From NCBI GenBank assembly GCA_902797195.1, contig CADBRY010000001.1, forward strand, positions 1-7,818: a DNA stretch of 7,818 nt. The letters run 5' to 3'. Shown piece by piece: positions 1-5,406 of this stretch. The number at the start of each line of letters is the position of its first letter. The stretch's first letter is position 1. A program made the position numbers and the translations under genes. Source of the stretch: an uncultured Eubacteriales bacterium. Lineage in GTDB: Bacteria; Bacillota; Clostridia; Peptostreptococcales; Anaerovoracaceae. The notes under the pieces are model-generated. The model saw only the letters and a list, made by a program, of their open reading frames with translations. It searched no databases and had not been told where the DNA came from.

Positions 1-207
1 GACGGATCTGAGCTCACGAAGGATAGCCATGCCGTCTTTTTCCGGCAGATTAAGATCAAGAATGATCAGATCGTACTCTTCCGATGAGATCAGTTCGCTG
101 GCGCAGGTGCCGGCATGACATACATCCACCTCGAATCCTGAAAATTTGAGGCTGCGTGCGATCATTTCGCAAAGTTCTATTTCATCTTCAATCAATAACA
201 GTTTCAT
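1..207 (-). CDS. Response regulator, N-terminal receiver domain (partial, runs off left edge)
   Basis: The reverse strand from ATG at 205-207 encodes 69 residues beginning MKLLLIEDEIELCEMIARSL and continues past the left edge. It is the first half of a CheY-like receiver domain. E7 and D8 form the acidic pocket, and D51 in the LIILDLNLPEKDG stretch is the expected phosphoacceptor at the end of beta-strand 3. A Shine-Dalgarno AAAGG (plus-strand 215-219) lies 7 nt before the start. The output domain is outside the window. An OmpR/PhoB-type winged helix is the most likely continuation, given the receiver sequence and the operator-like repeats next door, but this is inference. A partner histidine kinase would be expected further left. 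The gene diverges from the exporter operon, so it is the obvious candidate regulator of that operon and of itself. Confidence 0.93.
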   Translation of the reverse strand, partial: MKLLLIEDEIELCEMIARSLKFSGFEVDVCHAGTCASELISSEEYDLIILDLNLPEKDGMAILRELRSV

Positions 208-249
208 AGCATTACCTTTCGCACTCGTATGTGAAAACTTACTACATCA

Positions 250-255
250 AGTATA
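250..255 (-). promoter_or_regulatory. Candidate -10 element for the response regulator gene
   Basis: The minus strand reads TATACT here (plus strand AGTATA), 5 of 6 matches to TATAAT. The hexamer 17 bp upstream is ACATAA, a poor -35 that lies inside the left arm of the 267-317 dyad. TTAACA within that arm is 20 bp upstream. The pattern fits a promoter that depends on an activator bound at the repeat. Predicted by eye only. Confidence 0.4.
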
Positions 256-266
256 AACGAGAGAAA

Positions 267-317
267 TAAGATTTATGTTAATCGCACCGGTATTGAGACA
301 TCTTAACAGAAATCTTA
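267..317. promoter_or_regulatory. Operator-like inverted repeat TTAACAKAAATCTTA
   Basis: The plus strand at 303-317 reads TTAACAGAAATCTTA. The minus strand over 267-281 reads TTAACATAAATCTTA, which is 14 of 15 identical. The arms face each other across 21 bp, so the dyad is centred at about 292. Within the right arm, ATCTTA occurs twice at a 12-bp period (300-305 and 312-317). Direct repeats near one helical turn are typical of OmpR/PhoB-family boxes. Each arm lies roughly 11-12 bp upstream of a -10-like hexamer on its own side, which suits a regulator that stands in for a poor -35. Binding by the divergent response regulator is inferred from position. Confidence 0.6.
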
Positions 318-329
318 GAGGCTGTCATG

Positions 330-335
330 TACCAT
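330..335 (+). promoter_or_regulatory. Candidate -10 element for the rightward operon
   Basis: TACCAT (4 of 6 to TATAAT), preceded directly by TG, lies 12 bp beyond the right arm of the dyad and 21 bp after TTAACA at 303-308. This nearly mirrors the geometry of the leftward candidate at 250-255. A second AT-rich candidate, TATATA at 363-368, matches better on its own but has no usable -35. Either choice would leave an untranslated leader of about 150-185 nt. Confidence 0.3.
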
Positions 336-373
336 TAGAAACATAAGACAGGGCCAAGAGGCTATATAAGCCC

Positions 374-457
374 ATGATGGGGTTTGTTGTTTTGGTGATG
401 TACATTTATCTCAACTGTATCCGTGCGCACTTCTTCCCCATAAAGGCAAGGGGATAG
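374..457 (+). CDS. Possible 27-residue leader peptide (uORF), weakly supported
   Basis: An ATG-ATG start at 374-379 opens a short frame, MMGFVVLVMYIYLNCIRAHF followed by FPIKARG, ending at TAG 455-457. The peptide has a hydrophobic core and a basic tail. The only upstream Shine-Dalgarno-like sequence is AAGAGG at 356-361, 12 nt from the ATG, which is long. The frame covers the 5' arm of the 390-481 hairpin, so translation could in principle alter that fold. It may equally be a chance ORF; coding is not demonstrated. Confidence 0.2.
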   Translation: MMGFVVLVMYIYLNCIRAHFFPIKARG

Positions 458-481
458 GTTGATACGAGTGCATCACCAAAA
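390..481 (+). promoter_or_regulatory. Structured leader: long interrupted hairpin, possible cis-regulatory RNA
   Basis: The arm at 390-400 (TTTTGGTGATG) is perfectly complementary to 471-481 (CATCACCAAAA). Inside it, 414-421 pairs with 461-469 (ACT GTATC against GATAC GAGT, with one bulged G). An inner TCCCC (435-439) pairs with GGGGA (450-454). The nested arrangement gives an elongated fold ending about 30 nt before the Shine-Dalgarno site of the first gene. I do not recognise a known riboswitch core in it. No U-tract follows the outer stem, so it does not look like a simple intrinsic terminator. The fold is read by eye; no energy was calculated. Confidence 0.45.
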
Positions 482-525
482 GAATAAGTCGTATATCAAA
501 GAGAGGACTTCGGGAGGAAAGACCG

Positions 526-957
526 ATGAAAGAAAGAGTTATGAGTCTAAGCCGCGAAGAATTCAACCTGCATGACTGCAGGGCAGCTTCTGCAGAGCTG
601 GAAGATAAAACGCTTGTTTTCTTTTTCCCGGAGGGGATACTGCATGATAACGGAAAAGGGATGTGGACTAAAACAGGCAATGCAACAGTGGAACTTGAAA
701 TAAATCCAAGCTATGGTGGAATGATCCAAGTGATTGACGAAAAGGATAATAAGCTGAGGGTTGAGGAACATTCACTGGAATACATGGTCGATATGATCAA
801 CATCGGAGAGTGGGAACTTGAGTTTCTATATGAGTATTATGGTTATAAAGAGGTCATGTACACATGTGAAATACACCTTGCCAAAGAGCCATATTTCATA
901 AAGGGACAGATCTTTATAAACATCAGTAAAGAGATAACTTACAGATGGAATCAGTAA
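526..957 (+). CDS. Uncharacterised 143-residue cytoplasmic protein, first gene of the operon
   Basis: The start at 526 is set by GGGAGG at 512-517, 8 nt upstream. An in-frame ATG at 541 has no comparable site. The protein has no signal peptide or membrane segment. It alternates charged and aromatic beta-like stretches (TLVFFFPEGILHDNGKGMW, ELEFLYEYYGYKEVMY, GQIFINISKEITYRW), consistent with a small alpha/beta or mostly beta fold. The opening FNLHDCRAAS...TLVFFFPEG recalls small hypothetical or immunity-type proteins seen in Firmicutes, but I cannot assign a family. It is followed after 22 nt by the preferred start of the lipoprotein gene. Its leading position behind the regulated promoter suggests a sensor, accessory or immunity role, which is inference. 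Confidence 0.8.
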   Translation: MKERVMSLSREEFNLHDCRAASAELEDKTLVFFFPEGILHDNGKGMWTKTGNATVELEINPSYGGMIQVIDEKDNKLRVEEHSLEYMVDMINIGEWELEFLYEYYGYKEVMYTCEIHLAKEPYFIKGQIFINISKEITYRWNQ

Positions 958-966
958 GCTAATGAC

Positions 967-973
967 AGGACGG
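967..973 (+). promoter_or_regulatory. Ribosome binding site deciding the lipoprotein start
   Basis: AGGACGG lies 6 nt before ATG 980. It comes too late for ATG 962, too close to ATG 974 and somewhat far from ATG 986. Four in-frame ATGs (962, 974, 980, 986) crowd within 27 nt; this site favours 980. Confidence 0.5.
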
Positions 974-979
974 ATGCGG

Positions 980-1468
980 ATGGATATGAGGATAATACGA
1001 AGGAACATTTCAATACTGGCATTTCTCATGATCATCGCCATAAACCTTACGGGGTGCATGGAGGAGGATGATGTGTCAAAGGTCTCAAAGGAGTGGGGGC
1101 TGGATCTGAAGGATGCAGAATCGTTTACAGTAATAGAGGAGACCCATGGAGGGTTTCACGGAGACGGGGAAACAGTGATTAAGGTAGAGTTTTCGGATGA
1201 CTCTTTTTCGGATCAGGCAGATGAAGATGAGAACTGGAGCCCTCTTCCTTTGAATAAGACCCTGCATACCCTTATTTATGAAGTCTGTTCCTATACGCTC
1301 AGTCTTCCGGATATAAAAAATGGATACTACAGTTTTACGGACAGATATGATGGAGTAAAGAATCATAATGCAGGTCCAGAGCTCCTGGAGCGGTATTCAT
1401 ACAATTTCGATTTTGGCATCTATGATTCCGATACAAGGACTCTGTATTTGTGTAAATGTGATTCGTAA
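980..1468 (+). CDS. Uncharacterised lipoprotein
   Basis: From ATG 980 the product is 162 residues. A basic n-region (MDMRIIRRN) is followed by a hydrophobic stretch (ISILAFLMIIAIN) and a lipobox LTGC with the lipidated cysteine at residue 26. The mature protein should therefore be attached to the outer face of the membrane. The frame can open at 962 (168 residues), but the AGGACGG site favours 980. The mature part is acidic, with a Gly-rich GGFHGDG motif, a WSPLPLN segment and a Tyr-rich C-terminus (GYYSFTDRYD, LLERYSYNFDFGIYD) ending YLCKCDS. I do not recognise the family. It lies between the first gene and the first adaptor; a surface sensor, binding or immunity-like lipoprotein for the exporter would fit, but that is inferred. 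Confidence 0.82.
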   Translation: MDMRIIRRNISILAFLMIIAINLTGCMEEDDVSKVSKEWGLDLKDAESFTVIEETHGGFHGDGETVIKVEFSDDSFSDQADEDENWSPLPLNKTLHTLIYEVCSYTLSLPDIKNGYYSFTDRYDGVKNHNAGPELLERYSYNFDFGIYDSDTRTLYLCKCDS

Positions 1469-1532
1469 CAGAGTATTCGGCATAAAGAACAGTTCGTCCT
1501 CGAAAGTATTAAATGAAAGGATATCGATCTGA

Positions 1533-2639
1533 ATGGATCTTTCCGGAATGCAAAGACAAGGGATAAGAGAAATCATAACACAGCATAAGAAAACTGCCGC
1601 AATTACAGGGGCGATATTAGCTGCTATCATTGCAGCGTTGGTTGCCTTTCTACTGCTCGGCCCGTCAGTCAAAAGGGATAATACGGAAGAATTCGTGACC
1701 AAAACAGCGAAAGGCGTCCACATGGAAGAGATGCTGACGGCTGCAGGGCAGGTGACATTGGGCGAGCAGGAAACGGTCAGTTTCAAGAAGGGAAAGACCT
1801 TCAAAGGAATGAATGCGGAAGTTGATGAAATAGTCAGAGAAGGGCAGCCCATCATCTATTACACTGATGGGACCCACACAGAGGCTCCGACAGACGGGAT
1901 CATCAAAAGGATCAAAACCCCCAAAAGCGGCGAGGCCGTTACGGAGGATCACAGCATAGAATTCAGGAGCACGGAGGATCTGTACCTGAAAGTGTCTATC
2001 CCTGAAGATAAGATCAATAAGATCGAAAAGGGAAACAAGGTGATCATCGTTGTCAACGCTAAGACCCATAAACAGTTTGAGGGAAAGATACTAAACATGG
2101 AGAGCATCTCATCAAGGCTGATCTCCAATCAGGGTAGTGATAGTGGAGATGGAGCCTCAGAGACCACATCATCAGGCTCAGAAGAATCAGAAGAAAGTGG
2201 CGCCAGATCTGATGCCGAAAATGACGCAAGCGGAATAGGCGAAGAGACAGCAGCAGATGAGACGGATACAGATGATGAAGATGGTGGCTCGGATACAGAA
2301 GAAAGCGATGAGGAGAGCGGAGGCGGGGCATATTATGCAGTAAACATTGCCTTTGAAAACGATGGAGAAGTCAGACCCGGCATGAGCGCCAACTGCATAA
2401 TAAGGCTGTCGGACAGGGATAATGTGCTGGCGGTGCCCGTGGAAGCCGTGATGTATGACGATGACAACAGGCCATATGTTGATCTCGAAAAGGGAAAAAC
2501 AACAGAGAAGACCCTGGTCAAAACAGGACAGAGCGATCCTATGAATGTAGAGATAATAAACGGTATTAAAGCCGGAGATAAAGTGAGAGTCCCGGCAAAC
2601 GGAATACAAAACGGACAGAAGACAGGAAACAGAAAATGA
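1533..2639 (+). CDS. HlyD/MacA-type efflux adaptor (membrane fusion protein) with acidic Ser-rich insert
   Basis: A 368-residue extracytoplasmic adaptor of an ABC exporter. A single N-terminal anchor spans about residues 21-45. The split biotinyl-lipoyl-like half-motifs follow (VDEIVREGQPIIYYTDG near 97-113 and EAPTDGIIKRIKTPKSGEAV near 117-136), then a beta-barrel domain (YLKVSIPEDKINKIEKGNKV, residues 151-170) and a membrane-proximal domain (VLAVPVEAVMYDDD near 298-311, GIKAGDKVRVP near 344-354). The lipoyl halves are joined directly, with no alpha-helical hairpin, so docking to a TolC-like channel is not expected. Residues 199-265 are a Ser/Gly/Asp/Glu-rich insert inside the barrel. AAAGGA at 1516-1521 lies 11 nt from ATG 1533; ATG 1548 is an alternative start. 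The gene overlaps the ATPase gene by ATGA, indicating coupled translation. YknX of Bacillus is a functional analogue; orthology is not claimed. Confidence 0.9.
   Translation: MDLSGMQRQGIREIITQHKKTAAITGAILAAIIAALVAFLLLGPSVKRDNTEEFVTKTAKGVHMEEMLTAAGQVTLGEQETVSFKKGKTFKGMNAEVDEIVREGQPIIYYTDGTHTEAPTDGIIKRIKTPKSGEAVTEDHSIEFRSTEDLYLKVSIPEDKINKIEKGNKVIIVVNAKTHKQFEGKILNMESISSRLISNQGSDSGDGASETTSSGSEESEESGARSDAENDASGIGEETAADETDTDDEDGGSDTEESDEESGGGAYYAVNIAFENDGEVRPGMSANCIIRLSDRDNVLAVPVEAVMYDDDNRPYVDLEKGKTTEKTLVKTGQSDPMNVEIINGIKAGDKVRVPANGIQNGQKTGNRK
2127..2327 (+). repeat. Low-complexity acidic Ser/Asp/Glu-rich coding insert in the first adaptor
   Basis: This stretch encodes adaptor residues 199-265. 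It is composed almost entirely of Ser, Gly, Asp, Glu, Thr and Ala, with about 25 acidic residues and a single basic one (R225). GAA/GAG, GAT and AGC/TCA codons recur in short irregular repeats. It interrupts the barrel domain between FEGKILNMESISSRL and AYYAVNIAFENDGEVRPGM. The paralogue at 5407-6300 has only about 10 residues at the equivalent place. Confidence 0.85.
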
Positions 2640-3310
2640 TACATTTGGATTCTTTATATAAGACATTCACATTGGGCGATGAAACCATCACTGCTGTCAA
2701 TAATGCAAATCTGTATATCAAAAGCGGAGATATGATGGCAATCATAGGGCCGTCAGGATCCGGCAAGTCGACTCTTATGAATATAATCGGACTCCTCGAC
2801 AGGGCAGATGAGGGGGTCTACACATTCGATGGCATGGATGTGACCATGTTAAGCGATGATGAACAGGCTGTCATACGAAACCAGAAGATCGGGTTCGTAT
2901 TTCAGAGCTTTTACCTCCTTCAGAAGCTGACAGCTCTTGAGAACGTCATGGTTCCGCTGCTGTATAGAAACATAGGAGAAAAGGAAGCAAAGAGAAGGGC
3001 GCTTGATATGCTTGAGAGGCTGAAACTTGGCGAGAGGATCGACCATCTGCCAAAGCAGCTATCAGGGGGCCAGCAGCAGAGAGTGGCTATCGCAAGGGCG
3101 CTTGTCGGCGAGCCTGAACTGATACTGGCGGATGAGCCCACGGGAGCTTTGGATCAGACTACCGGAAGAGAGATCATGGCACTGCTCAAAGAACTGAATG
3201 AAAACGGACAGACCATAGTGATCATCACTCACGACGCCCACGTTGCCGAACAGGCCGAGAGGGTCGTCAGGATAGAGGATGGAGTTTTGAAAGAAGAAGG
3301 CCAATCATGA
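2636..3310 (+). CDS. ABC transporter ATP-binding protein, MacB/LolD-type
   Basis: A 224-residue nucleotide-binding subunit that powers the exporter from the cytoplasmic face. All motifs are intact: Walker A GPSGSGKS at 38-45, Q-loop Q90 in FVFQSFYLL, signature LSGGQ at 142-146, Walker B LILADE at 162-167 with catalytic E167, D-loop ALD at 171-173, and switch H199 in ITHD. The sequence FVFQSFYLLQKLTALENVMVPL is characteristic of the LolD/MacB/FtsE-like group. The start ATG overlaps the adaptor stop (ATGA at 2636-2639) and the stop overlaps the permease start (ATGA at 3307-3310), so the three genes are translationally coupled. Length is normal for a stand-alone subunit; in E. coli MacB the same domain is fused to the permease. 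Confidence 0.97.
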   Translation: MIHLDSLYKTFTLGDETITAVNNANLYIKSGDMMAIIGPSGSGKSTLMNIIGLLDRADEGVYTFDGMDVTMLSDDEQAVIRNQKIGFVFQSFYLLQKLTALENVMVPLLYRNIGEKEAKRRALDMLERLKLGERIDHLPKQLSGGQQQRVAIARALVGEPELILADEPTGALDQTTGREIMALLKELNENGQTIVIITHDAHVAEQAERVVRIEDGVLKEEGQS

Positions 3311-4473
3311 ACGTATCCATGACAGTCAGACTCGCCCTAAAAAATATCAAAGGGAACAGACTAAGATCAGGGCTCACCATGCTGGGACTGGTTATCGGGA
3401 TCTCGTCGGTGATACTTCTTGTGGGACTTGCCAACGGGGCGACCAGCAGTATCATGGATGACTTTTCATCCATGGGGGCGGATGTGATAACCGTAAGCAT
3501 CTACGACAGCGAGAAGGGGATGTCTTACACTGAGCTTGATGAGCTGAGAAAGCTTGATCTGATTGAAAATGCTTCGCCATATTCCATGCTTGAAGCAACG
3601 GTGAGCAAAGGCGGAAACAAAGTCAAAGGCTCCTCTCTTGTGGGGTGCGGTGCTGCATACGCCGGGATGATAGGCGCTGAGGTGGAAAAGGGGAGAAACC
3701 TTTCTCCCGTGGACATAGAAAACAGCATCAAGGCGGTTGTCATCGGAAACGACATTGCAAAGAAGCTTTGGAAGAACAAGAACCCCTGCGGGGACACTCT
3801 TAAGATCGACGGTGACGACTACACAGTAGTCGGGGTCCTGAAAAGTACCGGATCATCCATGGGCAACAATACGGACAAGACCGTTCTCATGCCCATATCA
3901 ACGGCTCAGTATCTCGGCGCAGATGTGAGCATCACGGAGATATACCTGAAGGCCGTAAGCGAAGAGGATGTCGATACGGCAACGGCTGAAGCAAAGGCGT
4001 ATTTTAAGGACAAGAAGAAAATAGAATCCGATTACATGGATGTGTATTCCCAAAAACAGATGCTGAAGTCCATGGAGGAGGCGAACAGAACGCTGTCACT
4101 TCTATTAGGCGGAATTGCATCCATATCGCTTCTGGTTGGCGGTATCGGAGTCATGAATGTAATGCTTGTATCCGTGACAGAGAGGACCAGGGAAATAGGC
4201 ATCAGAAAATCCCTGGGGGCAAAGAAAAAAGACATACTGATCCAGTTTTTGATGGAGTCGACGGTACTGAGCGTTCTTGGCGGGCTTATGGGGATCGCTT
4301 TGGGAATAGGGATAGGAAAGATCATCAGTCTGTTTGGAACTGCCTTTTCACCGAGCATCGGAATGATGATGATATCCTTTGCGGTCAGTGTTTCAGTAGG
4401 GCTCGTATTTGGGATACTTCCTGCATCAAGGGCGGCTAAAATGAAGCCTGTCGATGCATTGAGATATGAGTGA
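3307..4473 (+). CDS. MacB/FtsX-like ABC transporter permease
   Basis: A 388-residue membrane subunit of the exporter. TM1 lies at about 22-44 (LTMLGLVIGISSVILLVGLA). A large extracytoplasmic MacB-type domain follows (about 45-255). Three C-terminal TMs lie at about 264-290, 318-342 and 353-373. The FtsX-like core is recognised by the loop TREIGIRKSLGAKKKDIL (294-311), which contacts the ATPase, and by the terminal LPASRAAKMKPVDALRYE. Four helices and one large external domain make this the mechanotransmission-type architecture of MacB, which works with an adaptor to extrude peptides or other amphipathic substrates in the family. It begins within the ATPase stop codon. Nothing appears truncated. 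The substrate cannot be read from the sequence. Confidence 0.96.
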   Translation: MNVSMTVRLALKNIKGNRLRSGLTMLGLVIGISSVILLVGLANGATSSIMDDFSSMGADVITVSIYDSEKGMSYTELDELRKLDLIENASPYSMLEATVSKGGNKVKGSSLVGCGAAYAGMIGAEVEKGRNLSPVDIENSIKAVVIGNDIAKKLWKNKNPCGDTLKIDGDDYTVVGVLKSTGSSMGNNTDKTVLMPISTAQYLGADVSITEIYLKAVSEEDVDTATAEAKAYFKDKKKIESDYMDVYSQKQMLKSMEEANRTLSLLLGGIASISLLVGGIGVMNVMLVSVTERTREIGIRKSLGAKKKDILIQFLMESTVLSVLGGLMGIALGIGIGKIISLFGTAFSPSIGMMMISFAVSVSVGLVFGILPASRAAKMKPVDALRYE

Positions 4474-4511
4474 TCGTAAATTGCTGTTGCTGCCGGCTGA
4501 TTCGGCGGAAT

Positions 4512-4515
4512 GGAG
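4512..4515 (+). promoter_or_regulatory. Ribosome binding site deciding the start of the secreted cadherin-like protein
   Basis: GGAG lies 6 nt before ATG 4522. The upstream in-frame ATG at 4510 has only GGCGGA abutting it. Position 4522 also gives a cleaner signal peptide (MKRKIMI...). Confidence 0.55.
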
Positions 4516-4521
4516 CTGCTT

Positions 4522-5394
4522 ATGAAAAGAAAGATAATGATCATTATAGCCTGCCTGATCCTTATGTTGTCTGTCGCCGGGGTTTTCGCTCAGGATGGCT
4601 ATCTTATAAGCATAGAAAACAGGGTCGAGGCCGGAGGGGAACTTGGTTTCAGGGTGGATCTTGAGAAGGTGACCAAGGAAGAATACGGCGACTATGTTAT
4701 GTCTGTAAACATCGATCCGCCGGAGCCTGTAGTCAGGATAGGGGTCAGGGAGAATGTCAATATCGCTGAGAATCCTGCGACCAACACGTACACTGTCTCC
4801 TCTGCTGACCTGAGGGATATCAGGGCGCTCAACTTCACCCTGATTCCGGATGAGGCTATAGAGGAGCAGACGACCTTCAAGGTGACGGTGAAGATCACCG
4901 GACAGATGAAGGTGACGGAAGAGGAATTCTCTTTTGATGTGATGCCGAAGAAGCAGGATCCGACAGAGCCTACGGATCCAACGGAGCCGACAAAGCCGAC
5001 AGAGCCGACTGCATCTCCCACCAAGCCGACAGCGCCAACCACAAAACCTACGGAAAAGATAGAGATGCCCTCTGCAGGAGGCGGAGCAGATGCGGAGGAA
5101 GAAGCCGATCCCAAACTGGTATATAAGGGTTCCTCGGACAATTACCTGAAGACCCTGCAGGTTGAGGGATACGAATTCACAAAGCCATTCAACAAAACCA
5201 AAAACACATACTTTGTTGATATGAAGGAGTCTGTTGACAGCCTGAATGTATACGCAGAGCCCTGTGATAAGGATGCAAGAGTGGATATCGTCGGAAACGA
5301 TAATCTATCCTCGGATATGAGCAAGATATCAGTGAGTGTCAAGGCTTCAAATGGAGATGTGAGGGTCTACAGGATATATATTCGTCAGAATTAG
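4522..5394 (+). CDS. Secreted protein with Pro-Thr linker and cadherin-like beta-sandwich domain
   Basis: From ATG 4522 the product is 290 residues (294 from ATG 4510). A signal peptide (MKRKIMIIIACLILMLSVAG, then VFA) has a likely cleavage before Q24. Residues about 24-142 form a beta-rich, Ig-like region with no catalytic motif that I recognise. Residues 146-179 are a Pro-Thr linker (DPTEPTDPTEPTKPTEPTAS and onward). Residues 206-289 resemble the cadherin-like beta-sandwich family (PF12733): DNYLKTLQVEG, the FNKTKNTYFVDM turn, YAEPCDKDARVDIVGN and VRVYRIYIRQ. No LPXTG motif, transmembrane segment or lipobox is seen, so it is either released or held non-covalently. It sits between the permease and the second adaptor, which suggests an extracytoplasmic partner of the exporter; its binding target is unknown. 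Confidence 0.88.
   Translation: MKRKIMIIIACLILMLSVAGVFAQDGYLISIENRVEAGGELGFRVDLEKVTKEEYGDYVMSVNIDPPEPVVRIGVRENVNIAENPATNTYTVSSADLRDIRALNFTLIPDEAIEEQTTFKVTVKITGQMKVTEEEFSFDVMPKKQDPTEPTDPTEPTKPTEPTASPTKPTAPTTKPTEKIEMPSAGGGADAEEEADPKLVYKGSSDNYLKTLQVEGYEFTKPFNKTKNTYFVDMKESVDSLNVYAEPCDKDARVDIVGNDNLSSDMSKISVSVKASNGDVRVYRIYIRQN
4957..5058 (+). repeat. Pro-Thr-rich linker repeats
   Basis: Imperfect 9-bp units of the CCGACAGAG type encode PTE/PTD/PTK repeats linking the two domains of the secreted protein. Linkers of this type are common between modules of clostridial surface and cell-wall proteins. The repeat is coding and in frame. Confidence 0.85.
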
Positions 5395-5406
5395 AGGGAA
5401 GTAAAA

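Larger units (their letters stand above)
208..525. promoter_or_regulatory. Divergent intergenic regulatory region
   Basis: This 318-bp region separates the leftward response regulator from the rightward operon, and no conventional gene is apparent in it. From left to right it contains the response regulator's ribosome binding site (215-219), a leftward -10-like element (250-255), a 15-bp inverted repeat (267-281 and 303-317), rightward -10-like elements (330-335 and 363-368), a possible short leader ORF (374-457), a long interrupted hairpin (390-481), and the strong GGGAGG ribosome binding site (512-517) of the first operon gene. The arrangement suggests shared control of both transcription units. 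Promoter activity itself is inferred. Confidence 0.75.

Noticed and set aside
371..393. CCCATGATGGG hairpin followed by a T-rich run, resembling an intrinsic terminator
   Set aside because: The usable stem is only 3-5 bp with a tiny loop, the following tract is broken by G residues, and no gene upstream on this strand needs a terminator.
423..430. Perfect palindrome GTGCGCAC as a regulator site
   Set aside because: A single 8-bp palindrome within a structured leader is easily due to chance, and no second copy was noticed.
1469..1532. Internal terminator or promoter between the lipoprotein and first adaptor genes
   Set aside because: No stem longer than 4 bp with a U-tract is visible. The TATTAA at 1507-1512 has no acceptable -35 at 17 bp, so readthrough is assumed.
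4492..4506. GCCG/CGGC hairpin after the permease as a terminator
   Set aside because: A 4-bp stem with no T-tract, only about 16 nt before the next start codon. It is too weak to call.
4470..4664. Plus-strand 64-residue ORF beginning at the permease stop
   Set aside because: It is mostly the alternative frame of the secreted protein gene, whose signal peptide, domains and ribosome binding site are convincing. Its own start lacks a good site.
4692..5141. Minus-strand ORF of 149 residues opposite the PT-linker gene
   Set aside because: It mirrors the repeats of the real gene (GSVGSVGSVG) and has no ribosome binding site or recognisable domain. The other long antisense ORFs in the window were judged in the same way.
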